DNA from: Malaciobacter mytili LMG 24559
GTDB lineage: Bacteria; Campylobacterota; Campylobacteria; Campylobacterales; Arcobacteraceae
NCBI RefSeq assembly: GCF_003346775.1
Contig: NZ_CP031219.1
Span: forward strand, 744,001 to 808,000
Length of the DNA stretch: 64,000 nucleotides
Direction: 5' to 3'
The notes beneath the pieces are model-generated. The model had not been told where the DNA came from and did not search any database. It saw nothing but the letters and a program-made list of their open reading frames with translations. Position numbers and translations under genes: made by a program. Within the stretch, counting starts at the first letter, position 1; each line of letters starts with the position of its first letter. This document shows, piece after piece, positions 15,928 through 25,018 of this stretch.

Positions 15928-16534
15928 TTTTAAATCAATCTTACCTTCGAATGAAAATTTGATTGAAAGAACCATTGAAGAGTTAGGTGCAAGAATATTT
16001 AACTTTGAAGAACTTGATTATATTACACTTGATCCAATGAAGTGTGATGCATCACTACTCCCTCATTTAGCTTTTGATTTAGATGTAAGTATTTTAGGAC
16101 TAGATGAAGATGAGGCTAGGGTATATTTAGTGAATGCTAGAGAAATTAAAAGACTTACGGGGAGTGTATGGGCTGTTAATAAAGCTGCATTTTCTGTTTT
16201 TGGAGAAAATATTAAGGTTCAACCATGGAACAAAGTTGGAACAGTTCCTGGTACTTTTAAAATTGAAGTAGATGTTACACCTCAAAAGAGTGTAACAGAT
16301 GAAAACCTAAATAAAACAATTAGATTAATTGATACAGCTAAACCTGAGAGTAGACACTTATCAGGAATAACTATAAATATGAAAAATAATGGTGCATATA
16401 AAACAAATGCAGTTACTACATCAAGTGAGGTTGGTTATGTATTTCCAAAAACAATTGAAGATATAGAAACAAGTATAAATCATAAAAGTGCAATTAGTGT
16501 TTATATGATAGAAAAAATAGTAATAAAACCCTAG
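15920..16534 (+). CDS. Tail protein I (P2 gpI-like baseplate protein)
   Basis: 204 residues from ATG 15920 behind GGAGG; the frame extends to a TTG at 15905 that is not needed. The core MKCDASLLPHLAFDLDVSIL and IKRLTGSVWAVNKAAFSVFG match gpI. It links baseplate wedge and tail fibre. Located between gpJ and the fibre gene as in P2. Confidence 0.8.
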   Translation: MNDFKSILPSNENLIERTIEELGARIFNFEELDYITLDPMKCDASLLPHLAFDLDVSILGLDEDEARVYLVNAREIKRLTGSVWAVNKAAFSVFGENIKVQPWNKVGTVPGTFKIEVDVTPQKSVTDENLNKTIRLIDTAKPESRHLSGITINMKNNGAYKTNAVTTSSEVGYVFPKTIEDIETSINHKSAISVYMIEKIVIKP

Positions 16535-16546
16535 GAGTTTAGAAAT

Positions 16547-17899
16547 ATGGAATATTTTACATTATTAACAAAAAAAGGAAAAGAAAAGATAGCTGCTGCA
16601 ACTGTAGCAAATTCAACAATAGCATTAACTCATATAGCACTTGGAGATGGGAATGGAACAGTTCCTATGCCAGATGCATCTAAAACAGCTTTAGCAAATG
16701 AAAAGTTTAGAGCACCTCTTAATGATTTAAGAGTAGATGAAAAAAATTCAAGTTGGTTTATTGCAGAAGGATATATCCCTTCAAATCAAGGTAATTTTTG
16801 GGTTAGAGAAGTTGGAGTATTTGATACGGATGGAGATTTAATAGCTATTGGAAATTACCCAGAAACTTTTAAGCCAATAATAACAGCTGGAGTTGCAAAA
16901 GATTTATATATAAAAGTAATCTTTGAAGTCTCTAGCTCTGATACAGTTACTTTACAAGTAGATCCATCTATTGTAATGGCTAGTCAAGAGTATGTAAATT
17001 CTAGGCTTATTAAAAAAGCAGATATTAGTTATGTTGATGCAAAACCTACTGGCTTCAAGAATTTTATTATAAATGGAGGGTTTGATATTTGGGATAAAGG
17101 TCTTTCTTTTCAAACTTCAAATAAATATACAGCAAATAGAGCACATACTCTTGTAGGTATTGTAGAAGCTGTTCCTTCTGAAATAAATAGAACGTATGAT
17201 TATCAAGTAACTTTAAATGATGGAGTATCAGGAAATGGAATTTATGCACAAGCAATTTTAAAAGAAGATATACAGCACTTACAGAATAAACAGATTACTT
17301 TTTCTATGAAGAGAAAAGGTTTAATAGGTTCTTTTGATGTGTATTTTATTTGGAGAGATAGTTTATTAGCTGAAATAAATCAAGTTGCTAAATCTATTAC
17401 TTTTATAAAAACAAATACTGATTGGGAAAAATTTGAAGGAACCTTGACATTACCTGAAGCAAATCCAACAAATAAATATTTAGTTGTAATTATAACTGCA
17501 GGTGCAGATTTTAATTCGACTTTTAGATTAAATGAACTTCAACTTGAAGAGGGTGAAAAAGCTACTAATTTTGAAAACCGTCCTTTATGGCTAGAAAAAG
17601 AGTTGTGTTCATATTTTTATGAGAAAAGAACTCTAAATATAATTGGACAAACAGATAGTGGAACTGGAGTAAGAGGTTTAATTGAATATAAAAATAAAAG
17701 AATTGAACCACAAATTTTTGCTTCAAATCTTGGTTCTTTTAATGACAATATTATTTCAGTAGATATTTCAAGTGTTGCTTTTTCAGAGATTAAAAAAAAT
17801 CAATGTAGATTTGATGCAACAGTTGTTTCTAATTCTTTATTAAATTTTTATCCTTGTTATGGGCAGTTAGATATTTCAATAGATGCAGAGGTATATTAA
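16547..17899 (+). CDS. Tail fibre protein
   Basis: 450 residues. The N-terminal 160 residues resemble the phage tail-collar/fibre N-terminal domain (DUF3751-type): YFTLLTKKGKEKIAAAT, ALTHIALGDGNG, WFIAEGYIPSNQGNFWVREV with GVFD. The rest is a beta-rich receptor-binding part beginning GFKNFIINGGFDIWDKG. It determines adsorption to the host surface. The following gene abuts it directly and is probably its assembly partner. Confidence 0.75.
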   Translation: MEYFTLLTKKGKEKIAAATVANSTIALTHIALGDGNGTVPMPDASKTALANEKFRAPLNDLRVDEKNSSWFIAEGYIPSNQGNFWVREVGVFDTDGDLIAIGNYPETFKPIITAGVAKDLYIKVIFEVSSSDTVTLQVDPSIVMASQEYVNSRLIKKADISYVDAKPTGFKNFIINGGFDIWDKGLSFQTSNKYTANRAHTLVGIVEAVPSEINRTYDYQVTLNDGVSGNGIYAQAILKEDIQHLQNKQITFSMKRKGLIGSFDVYFIWRDSLLAEINQVAKSITFIKTNTDWEKFEGTLTLPEANPTNKYLVVIITAGADFNSTFRLNELQLEEGEKATNFENRPLWLEKELCSYFYEKRTLNIIGQTDSGTGVRGLIEYKNKRIEPQIFASNLGSFNDNIISVDISSVAFSEIKKNQCRFDATVVSNSLLNFYPCYGQLDISIDAEVY

Positions 17900-18436
17900 A
17901 TGAAAACAATACAAAAAGTTAAATATATAGATGATAAAAATGATGGTGTGATTATAACTTTTGATGATGGTTCTAAAGTACAAATTCCAACGCAAAAGTA
18001 TAGATATGAATATACGGATTTATTAAAGAATTGGTTAGATGAGAATAGCAATAAAATTGAACCTTGGAAAACTTTAAAAGAATTAGAAGATGAAGCTTAT
18101 CAAAACGAAAAGCAACAGGCAAAAAGAGACAAAGAAAAAGAGCTCAATTCTCTTGTGATTGACTATAACACGGTTTTATATGATGCAAATGGAGAAGCTT
18201 TAGGAAATATGTCAACAGTTATATCAATTGCAAATGCTACTTTCAATAAGGCTATTTCAATAGGTATTGATGGGACTGTTATGAGTTTAGAAAATGCATA
18301 TAACTATGTGTATAAAGAGCAAACTGTAAATTGGAAAGGTGCTGACAATAAAGCACATACAGTTCAGATTGAAAGTTTAGTTGAAGCTAGTCAAAAAGCA
18401 ATGATTAAAAAAGCAGAAATTTTATTTAAATATTAA
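17900..18436 (+). CDS. DUF4376-like tail fibre accessory protein
   Basis: 178 residues, starting on the base after the fibre stop. The N-terminal part is a small beta domain (VIITFDDGSKVQIPTQK), then a charged helix (QNEKQQAKRDKEKELNSLV). Residues about 80-178 match the DUF4376 pattern (YDANGEALGNMSTVISIANA, VNWKGADNKAHTV). Such proteins follow fibre genes and probably assist assembly or form part of the fibre. Confidence 0.6.
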   Translation: MKTIQKVKYIDDKNDGVIITFDDGSKVQIPTQKYRYEYTDLLKNWLDENSNKIEPWKTLKELEDEAYQNEKQQAKRDKEKELNSLVIDYNTVLYDANGEALGNMSTVISIANATFNKAISIGIDGTVMSLENAYNYVYKEQTVNWKGADNKAHTVQIESLVEASQKAMIKKAEILFKY

Positions 18437-18456
18437 ATCTTAAAAAGGAGAAAAGA

Positions 18457-19623
18457 ATGGCAAATAATAGAGGAATCGTAACAGAGCGTTCAAGTGATAG
18501 TGCAAGGCCTATAAAAGTTAATTCTACACTTCCAATTGCATTAGTAGTAACATCAAATATTGCAGCTGGTATTTATGGTTTTGATAGTCCCGAAGATGCA
18601 ATTAATGATGATGTAATCAAAACTCATACTACTGGAAATATGATGAAATATCTACAATTAGGAGTTGATGAATTTCCTGTAATAGTGCCAACTATTATAG
18701 TTGTATGTAATGAAGGTGTAGATGATACAGAAACAAAGTCCAATATTATTACTGGAGTTAATTCTATTAAGAAAGCAGCTTCAACAGTAAATCTTGCAAG
18801 TTCTAAAGGAAGTATTATTGGATATAACCCTGACATTATAGCTGTTGCAGATTATGCGATTGGTGATATGGATGTTGCTAATGCAATGATTAGTGTATGT
18901 ACTGCAATTAAAGCTCGTACATTTATTGATTTAGATGCAGATTCGAATGGTGATGCTATTTCACAAAGAGATTTATTTGGAAGCGATAGAGTTACGCTTT
19001 CTAAGACTTCACTTGGTAAGTGGAATACTAAAACTAATAGTACAGATTACTATGATAGTGGTATTGTGTTAGCTTGGCTTAGAGCTTATGTAGATGGTAT
19101 TGATGAAATTGGTTGGTCAAAATCTATTTCTAATCAGGTTTTACCTTTCAGTTCAATCAAAGAACCTTCAGATTTTGTAGCTGGTGTATTAGATGAAACT
19201 GATCCATTAACAGAAGCTCAAATTATGAGTTATATTACTTATATGGGTATTAGAACATGGAACTACCAAACAACAGATGCAGACCCAATTTGGCAAGATG
19301 CAAGAAGGGTAAGAATAGTTGACTTAGCATCGGCTGCTGTTTTAAAAGGTATTTTCTTTGCAGTTGATGAGCCTATTGTTAAATTAAGAGAAGCAAAAAA
19401 ATCTCTTAGAGAGTTTATGAATACTCTTGTTGGTAAAAATATAATGTTGGCTCATGAAGTTAAACTTGATATGAAAAGAACTACACCTTCAGAGATTACT
19501 GCTGGTAGATTCTATTTTATTATTGATTTCCAAGAGATGCCAGTAGCAGTTAGAATTTGTGTAACGTTTAATCAAACAGATAGATTTGCACCACTTGTAT
19601 ATGAAATGCTAAATGTAGCATAA
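18457..19623 (+). CDS. Tail sheath protein (P2 gpFI-like)
   Basis: 388 residues, the contractile sheath subunit. Near the N-terminus SARPIKVNSTLPIALVVTS, later DIIAVADYAIGDMDVANAM and near the C-terminus RFYFIIDFQEMPVAVRICV match P2-type sheath proteins. AAAGGAG precedes the ATG. Paired with the tube gene immediately downstream. Confidence 0.85.
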   Translation: MANNRGIVTERSSDSARPIKVNSTLPIALVVTSNIAAGIYGFDSPEDAINDDVIKTHTTGNMMKYLQLGVDEFPVIVPTIIVVCNEGVDDTETKSNIITGVNSIKKAASTVNLASSKGSIIGYNPDIIAVADYAIGDMDVANAMISVCTAIKARTFIDLDADSNGDAISQRDLFGSDRVTLSKTSLGKWNTKTNSTDYYDSGIVLAWLRAYVDGIDEIGWSKSISNQVLPFSSIKEPSDFVAGVLDETDPLTEAQIMSYITYMGIRTWNYQTTDADPIWQDARRVRIVDLASAAVLKGIFFAVDEPIVKLREAKKSLREFMNTLVGKNIMLAHEVKLDMKRTTPSEITAGRFYFIIDFQEMPVAVRICVTFNQTDRFAPLVYEMLNVA

Positions 19624-19644
19624 TAAATTATAAAGGATAAAGTG

Positions 19645-20133
19645 ATGAAACATAGAAGTACTATTACAGGTGTAAATGTAATTGTTGATGGTATTGGAAA
19701 TATTGGTTCTTGTGAGTTTAAACAAGCTGATGTTTCTTTCTTGGAACTAGATCAAGAAACTGGTATTGGAAAGAGAACTGTAACTACACCTCTATTTGAA
19801 AGCTTGGACGTAGAGTATAAGTTTCAATCTATACCAGCAAATATCTATAAAGAGATGGCTAAATTAGATGAAGCAAAAGTTACAGTTAAAAGAACTATGA
19901 AAACTGGAGTTAGCAATGATGTAGAGGAGTGGCAATGTAGAGGTGGTATGTCAATTAAATATGGCAATTCTAAACCTGGAGAGTTTTTAGATGTAACTGT
20001 TACTCAAAAAGGTTTAAGCACATATTATCATGAGTTAAATGATGAAGTTATTACTAATATTGATCATGACAAAGGTATTGGTGAGCATGGAGGAGTTGAT
20101 CATGCTAAACATATGAGACAATCATTACAATAA
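19645..20133 (+). CDS. Major tail tube protein (P2 gpFII-like)
   Basis: 162 residues from ATG 19645 (an in-frame GTG lies one codon upstream). Beta-rich with MKHRSTITGVNVIVDGIGN, then LFESLDVEYKFQSIPANIY and WQCRGGMSIKYGNSKPGEF, the FII pattern. Forms the inner tube of the contractile tail. Between sheath and the E/E' chaperone genes, as in P2. Confidence 0.82.
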   Translation: MKHRSTITGVNVIVDGIGNIGSCEFKQADVSFLELDQETGIGKRTVTTPLFESLDVEYKFQSIPANIYKEMAKLDEAKVTVKRTMKTGVSNDVEEWQCRGGMSIKYGNSKPGEFLDVTVTQKGLSTYYHELNDEVITNIDHDKGIGEHGGVDHAKHMRQSLQ

Positions 20134-20143
20134 GGAAAAATAG

Positions 20144-20434
20144 ATGAGCAACACAGTTAAATTAAAAGCAAAATTAGATGATGTAATTATTGAGCTTGAG
20201 GGTGAGCTTAAAGTTGGTGGTAAGCCAGTATCAAAAATCATTATGAGACAACCATTAATCAAAGATATTAAATTGGTTAATCATATTGAAGATGAGATTG
20301 AAAATAATGCTACATTAATTGCAAATCTTACAGGTCATACAGTTGAAGAAATCGAATCTTTACCAACTCATATTTTTGAGGCGTTAATTGAGGGTTTGCA
20401 AAGTTTCCAATCTTCGAAAGAAGTGATGTCTTAG
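20144..20434 (+). CDS. Tail assembly chaperone E
   Basis: 96 residues, in the position of P2 gpE. A PKxxD-type N-terminus (IIMRQPLIKDIKLVNHIEDE) and a helical C-terminus (LPTHIFEALIEGLQSF) fit tail assembly chaperones. The final codons overlap an alternative -1 frame that encodes E'. The heptamer GGGTTTG at 20392-20398 in the E frame reads G GGT TTG, a canonical slippery sequence. Works with E' to guide the tape measure and tube. Confidence 0.7.
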   Translation: MSNTVKLKAKLDDVIIELEGELKVGGKPVSKIIMRQPLIKDIKLVNHIEDEIENNATLIANLTGHTVEEIESLPTHIFEALIEGLQSFQSSKEVMS

Positions 20435-20562
20435 AACATATGGCCTTTTTAGGTCATGTGTGTCATTTTTCCATAGAAGATATGGAAAATTTAAAGGTTT
20501 CTGAGTTTGAGTTTCTTGTAGAACAAGCCAATGATCTATTTAAAAGATTGAATACACAATAG
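20392..20562 (+). CDS. E' portion of E+E' fusion made by -1 frameshift (P2 GpE-like)
   Basis: The -1 frame relative to E opens right after TGA at 20389-20391, begins with the slippery GGGTTTG, and runs to TAG 20560. After the shift it reads AKFPIFERSDVLEHMAFLGH, then VCHFSIEDMENLKVSEFEFL and LVEQANDLFKRLNTQ, matching the short P2 GpE family (..W.P..l..M...EL..w...A). An ATG at 20440 could allow independent initiation but has no ribosome site. So the conserved P2 -1 frameshift arrangement is kept. Confidence 0.7.
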   Translation, partial: GFAKFPIFERSDVLEHMAFLGHVCHFSIEDMENLKVSEFEFLVEQANDLFKRLNTQ

Positions 20563-20576
20563 TAAAGGAGGATATT

Positions 20577-22589
20577 TTGAAAACAATCGGCTTAGGAATC
20601 GTTATTCAAGGTGCAATATCTTCCTCTTTTAGTTCCTCAATTAAAAAAACAAACTTTAGTTTAGTAGGTATTGATAAAAGTATCAAGCGCATGAGTAAAA
20701 CTAAGTTTGAAATGAAAGAGTTTAACAAGTTATCCAAAGATGCAACCAAGAATAAAGATAAATTAAATGGTTTATCAAAATCTCTTAAAAGAGCTGGTAT
20801 TGATACACGTAATTTAGAGCAAGATAGTAGGCTTTTACGTCTTAGTTTAGTGAACTTAAAAAAGGCTTCTAAGATTGATATTAAAATCAAAGGAGCAAAA
20901 GAGCAGTTCTCTCAACAAAAAGCACATATCCTTGGAATTGGTGCTGCTATTTATGGATTAAAAAAGACTTCAGATGTAGCAAGTGATGTTTTAAAAGCAC
21001 AAGGTGAGATTAGATCACTTGATATTAGTAAAAGAGGTATTGATGATATAACTAAAGCTGGTCATAGGATGAGTTTACAATTTGGACAAATAACTGCTCC
21101 TCAATTTATTCGAGCCAGTTATGATATTAAAAGTGGTATTGCATCATTAAGTGAAAGAGGTGTAAGAGACTTTACTAAAATGGCAGCAACTACAGCTGTT
21201 GCAACAAAAGCTCAAATTGCAGATATGACAAAGCTTTATGCTTTAGGTTACGGAATCTTTAGAAAAGATTTTAGCTCTGATATGAACTTTGGTAAAAGTT
21301 TCAGTGGTGCAATAGCAGCTTCAGTTCAAGCCTTTAGAACTGATGGAGCAGATTTAGCAGCTGGTATTTCAAATGTTGGGGCTAGTGCAAAAGCTATGGG
21401 AGTATCACTAGAAGAAGAGTTAGCCATTATTGGACTTTCTAAAAGTGCTTTTGATAGTGCAAGTGAAGCTGGTAGTGGATATAGAGGTTTTTTAAGTGGT
21501 GTAGGTAAAGCTCAAAAGAAATTAGGACTAGAGTTTACCGATAGCCATGGAAAAATGCTACCAATGGTTGAAATTCTTGGAAAAATTAAAGATAAGTATG
21601 GTGATTTAGATTTAGCTGAGAATGATGAGTTAAAAGAAGCATTTGGAAGTGAAGAGGCTATTAAAACTATCTCTGCGTTATTGCCTAAAATGAATGAACT
21701 TGAAGCAGCTCAAAAAAATATCTCAAAAGCTATGGAAGGTGGACTAGAAAAGTCTGAGAAAATGGCTTTAGCTATGGATAGTGGTTATGGCTGGGAGAAA
21801 ATGGGTAATGCTGTGTCATATGCAAGTTTTACTTTTGGAAAAGTTTTAACTCCAGTAGTAAATTTTGCAGCAACTACTTTAGGTGGATTCGCAAAAAGCA
21901 TAGCTTGGGTAGATGAAAGAGTATCTTGGTTTATACCTCTTATAAGTGGAGTGACTTTTGGAATTATTGGGTTATATACAGTAATAAAAGTGGCCACTTT
22001 AACTAAGCTTGGATTTGCATTAGCAACCAATACTGTAAGAAAAGCAATGTTTTTAGGAATGGCTCAAAACTATATGAGTGCAACTTCTTTAAATGCATTG
22101 AATTTAAGAATGAAAGCTTACTCTTTGTGGACAACAGTAGTTACTGCTAAACAGTGGCTTTTTAATGTTGCACTTAATGCTAATCCTATTGGGTTAATGA
22201 TTACTGGTGTTAGTGCATTAATTGGTCTTGGAGTTATTTTATATAAAAAATTTGAACCTGTAAGAAATCTGTTTAATGGCTTATATGAAGGTGGAAAGAA
22301 ACTACTTAGTTTTATAGGTTTTGGTGGAGAGGATGAAGAGAGTAATCCAACTAAGAAAAGTGATACTACTAAAAAGTTAGCAGCAACAGCAATTACTACA
22401 ACTGCATTAGCTACTAATCCAATTAAAACTGGAGAAGTAAAACCTCAAGCAGCTGTAACTCAACATAATGCATATACTTTAAAAGTAGATGCATCAAATG
22501 CAAGTAGTAATGTCGATGTAACAAGAGCTATTGAAGAGGCTATTGAAAATGCAGAGCGAAGAAAAAGAAATAGAAGTTTTGAGGATTAA
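20577..22589 (+). CDS. Tail tape measure protein (P2 gpT-like)
   Basis: 670 residues, TTG start at 20577 with AAGGAGG 5 bases upstream. A coiled-coil N-terminus, a TP901-type core (QITAPQFIRASYDIKSGIAS, VSLEEELAIIGLSKSAFDSA), then hydrophobic segments near residues 455-475 and 545-565 (GLMITGVSALIGLGVILY). It sets tail length and is likely ejected into the envelope. Short for a tape measure, implying a short contractile tail. Confidence 0.82.
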   Translation: MKTIGLGIVIQGAISSSFSSSIKKTNFSLVGIDKSIKRMSKTKFEMKEFNKLSKDATKNKDKLNGLSKSLKRAGIDTRNLEQDSRLLRLSLVNLKKASKIDIKIKGAKEQFSQQKAHILGIGAAIYGLKKTSDVASDVLKAQGEIRSLDISKRGIDDITKAGHRMSLQFGQITAPQFIRASYDIKSGIASLSERGVRDFTKMAATTAVATKAQIADMTKLYALGYGIFRKDFSSDMNFGKSFSGAIAASVQAFRTDGADLAAGISNVGASAKAMGVSLEEELAIIGLSKSAFDSASEAGSGYRGFLSGVGKAQKKLGLEFTDSHGKMLPMVEILGKIKDKYGDLDLAENDELKEAFGSEEAIKTISALLPKMNELEAAQKNISKAMEGGLEKSEKMALAMDSGYGWEKMGNAVSYASFTFGKVLTPVVNFAATTLGGFAKSIAWVDERVSWFIPLISGVTFGIIGLYTVIKVATLTKLGFALATNTVRKAMFLGMAQNYMSATSLNALNLRMKAYSLWTTVVTAKQWLFNVALNANPIGLMITGVSALIGLGVILYKKFEPVRNLFNGLYEGGKKLLSFIGFGGEDEESNPTKKSDTTKKLAATAITTTALATNPIKTGEVKPQAAVTQHNAYTLKVDASNASSNVDVTRAIEEAIENAERRKRNRSFED

Positions 22590-22957
22590 TGATGTTAGGA
22601 ATGATAGATGAATATGAATTTAGAATGACAAAAACTCAGTTAGATTCTATTACTGAAGAAATTGACTTTGGTATTGTAAGCTCATTTAGAATAGGTAATT
22701 ATCCTAAACATCAAGCCTCTTCAAAGGGTAAAGAGAGTTTTACTTTATCAGGTACTTTACTTATGCAAAGTATTAAAGAACTTGAAGTTTTAAAAGAACT
22801 TGGAAGAAAACAAGAACCAGTGGTTCTATCTCTTCCAAGTTTACCAACTATTCAAGTTAAGATGATGAATTTATCAATATCTAAATCTAATTTCTTAAAT
22901 ACAGGGGAACAATTGGAACAAGGATTTACATTAAAGCTTGAGAGGTATGAAAAATGA
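22589..22957 (+). CDS. Tail protein U (P2 gpU-like)
   Basis: 122 residues. MLGMIDEYEFRM at the start and the middle FRIGNYPKHQASSKGKESFT match phage P2 gpU, a tail terminator/completion protein. Two adjacent ATGs (22589 and 22592) lie behind GAGG; the second has the better spacing. Overlaps the tape measure stop and gpX. Confidence 0.78.
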   Translation: MMLGMIDEYEFRMTKTQLDSITEEIDFGIVSSFRIGNYPKHQASSKGKESFTLSGTLLMQSIKELEVLKELGRKQEPVVLSLPSLPTIQVKMMNLSISKSNFLNTGEQLEQGFTLKLERYEK

Positions 22958-23157
22958 TTGTATTAATCAAACAAGAAAATCAAACTCTTAATGATGTGGT
23001 TTTAGAACATTATGGAGACTTAACTCATTTAGATAATGTAATTGCTTTGAATCCTAAACTTCTTTCAAAGGTGGTTTTGGATTTAGGTGATACGGTTGAG
23101 CTTCCACAGTTTGAAGAAACAATTATAGAGAAAACAGTAAAAGCACTTTGGAGTTAA
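22954..23157 (+). CDS. Tail protein X (P2 gpX, LysM-like)
   Basis: 67 residues. NQTLNDVVLEHYGDLTHLDN, then VIALNPKLLSKVVLDLGDTV and ELP form the LysM-like gpX fold, which may contact peptidoglycan or the baseplate hub. Four-base overlap with gpU; one base between it and gpD. Confidence 0.8.
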   Translation: MIVLIKQENQTLNDVVLEHYGDLTHLDNVIALNPKLLSKVVLDLGDTVELPQFEETIIEKTVKALWS

Positions 23158-23158
23158 A

Positions 23159-24100
23159 ATGCAACCAATCTATAAAATAGAAGCTAATGGTGTTGATGTA
23201 ACAAAACAGCTAAATAGTGAAACTTCAGAGATTACTTTTAATGATGAAGCTGGAATTGTTTCTGATGAGATTACTTTAAGAGTGGAAGGACTACATAAAA
23301 GACCTAAAAGAGATGATGAACTAAAGTTGTGGTTAGGAACTAAAAAGACAAGTCTTTTTTATTGTGGATTATTTAAGGTTTCAAGAACACCAGTAAGTTA
23401 TGGAGAAGAGAATTTTTTACATATTACTGCAACTGCGGTTGATTTTTCTAAAAATTTAAAGGTTAAAAGAAGTCAAACTTTTGAAAAATGTTCAATTAAG
23501 CAAGTATGTCAAATTATAGCTACTAGGCATGGACTTACTTTAAAAAGTGATTTTGATGAGATATTTATTTTACATCTCGAGCAGACTATGGAAAGTGATT
23601 TACATTTTTTAAAAAGAATATCACAAGAATATAATGCACTATTCTCTATAAAAAATAATACACTTATATTCGTTAAAAGAGTGAAAGAAGGTCAAAAGTC
23701 TAATGACTTACCAAGATTTTATTTAAGTAAAACAGATATAAATAATATAAGAATAGAACCAACTAATAAAACCTCATATAATAGTTGTAAAGCTGTATGG
23801 CGTGATATTAAATCTAATAGTCAAAAGAGTCTTATTGTTGGAGATGGTGAGCCTATTTATATGTTAAGAGATGCATTTGAAAGTGAATCAGATGCAAGAG
23901 CAAAAGCTGAAGCTGCTTTACAAAAGGCAAACTCAGGAACTAAAGAAGGATCTATTAAATGTGATGGATTTGAAATTTATGCTGGAGCTATTTTAGTATT
24001 AAATGGAACCTTAGAAGATGATGATGAATATCATATCAAAAGAGTAGATCATATAGTCAATAAAAGTGGATGGCATATTACCATCAAAATAGAAAATTAA
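23159..24100 (+). CDS. Tail protein D (P2 late control gene D-like hub protein)
   Basis: 313 residues with the gpD/gp27-like hub pattern: AGIVSDEITLRVEG, LKLWLGTKKTSLFYCGLFKV, ITATAVDFSKNLKVKRSQTF and EQTMESDLHFLKRISQEYNA, then KANSGTKEGSIKCDG. It forms the hub that carries the spike. It is the last structural gene of the operon, which then runs out into an intergenic stretch of about 100 bases with no gene. Confidence 0.82.
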   Translation: MQPIYKIEANGVDVTKQLNSETSEITFNDEAGIVSDEITLRVEGLHKRPKRDDELKLWLGTKKTSLFYCGLFKVSRTPVSYGEENFLHITATAVDFSKNLKVKRSQTFEKCSIKQVCQIIATRHGLTLKSDFDEIFILHLEQTMESDLHFLKRISQEYNALFSIKNNTLIFVKRVKEGQKSNDLPRFYLSKTDINNIRIEPTNKTSYNSCKAVWRDIKSNSQKSLIVGDGEPIYMLRDAFESESDARAKAEAALQKANSGTKEGSIKCDGFEIYAGAILVLNGTLEDDDEYHIKRVDHIVNKSGWHITIKIEN

Positions 24101-24202
24101 CTACAAACCACAGCCATCTTCCCCAAGCTGACTGCATACGAATATTAACGAAAAAAGTTGCGAGCATTTAAATATGTGACTTTTTGGAACGGAGAAAAAA
24201 GA

Positions 24203-24985
24203 ATGCAGACTACAAAACTAAAAGCACCCTTTGCATGGGTAGGTGGTAAATCAAAACTAGCCAAAGATATTGTTGAGAAAATACCAGAGAAACATACTAC
24301 TTATATTGAAGTTTTTGGAGGAGCTTTAAGCGTTCTATATGCTAAAGAAAAATCAAGACTTGAAGTTGTTAATGATATAAATGGTGAGCTTATCAATTTA
24401 CATAGATCTATAAGAACTAATCCTGAGACATTAAACTTTTATTTAAATCAACTGTTGTGTTCAAGAGAGCTATTTTTTGCTATTAGAGATGGACATATGA
24501 AACCACGTAATAAAATAGAATCTGCGGCTTTTTATTTATATAAATTAAATCAATCATTTGGAGCTAAAGGTGATAGCTTTGCAATGAATGCTAAAAGTGG
24601 TCGTAAACCAAAAGATATATATAAATCATATCAAAAGTGGAGTAAACGTCTAAAAGGTGTTACTATTGAGAATATGAGCTTTAATAAGTTAATACCTTTA
24701 TATGATAAAGAAGAGGTATTCTTTTATGTAGATCCTCCTTATGTATCAACAGAGAGCTATTACAAAAATACTGGTAGATTTGGAAGAAAAGAGCATGAGG
24801 AATTAGCAACACTATTATCTCAAGTAAAAGGTAAGTTTTTACTATCTTATAATGATTGTGAACTTGTAAGAGAGCTGTACAAAGACTTTAATATAATAAC
24901 CACAAAAGAGATTAATTATACACTTGGAGCGAATATGCACAAAAAGAAAAAGAGTGTTAGGGAAGTTTTTATTATGAATTATTGA
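24203..24985 (+). CDS. Dam-type D12-class DNA adenine N6-methyltransferase
   Basis: 260 residues from ATG 24203 behind GGAG. Motif I region FAWVGGKSKL (10-19) with FGGALSV, and motif IV DPPY at 177-180, identify an N6-adenine methylase of the D12 (Dam/DpnM) class. A phage methylase at the right end resembles the position of mom in Mu and probably protects phage DNA from host restriction. The target site (often GATC) cannot be read from the sequence. No restriction enzyme gene is adjacent. Confidence 0.85.
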   Translation: MQTTKLKAPFAWVGGKSKLAKDIVEKIPEKHTTYIEVFGGALSVLYAKEKSRLEVVNDINGELINLHRSIRTNPETLNFYLNQLLCSRELFFAIRDGHMKPRNKIESAAFYLYKLNQSFGAKGDSFAMNAKSGRKPKDIYKSYQKWSKRLKGVTIENMSFNKLIPLYDKEEVFFYVDPPYVSTESYYKNTGRFGRKEHEELATLLSQVKGKFLLSYNDCELVRELYKDFNIITTKEINYTLGANMHKKKKSVREVFIMNY

Positions 24986-24992
24986 TATAATA

Positions 24993-25013
24993 CTCCAAGT
25001 TTAATACTTGGAG
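24993..25013 (+). promoter_or_regulatory. Hairpin covering the ribosome site of the 25019 gene
   Basis: CTCCAAGT (24993-25000) pairs perfectly with ACTTGGAG (25006-25013) around TTAAT. The GGAG that would serve the ATG at 25019 lies in the right arm, so folding would hide it. It may control translation of the downstream gene or terminate the methylase transcript. Confidence 0.5.
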
Positions 25014-25018
25014 ATATT

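Noticed and set aside
24101-24202. Extra coding start of the methylase at 24158
   Set aside because: It would be a TTG without ribosome site; GGAG before ATG 24203 fits and motif I begins soon after.
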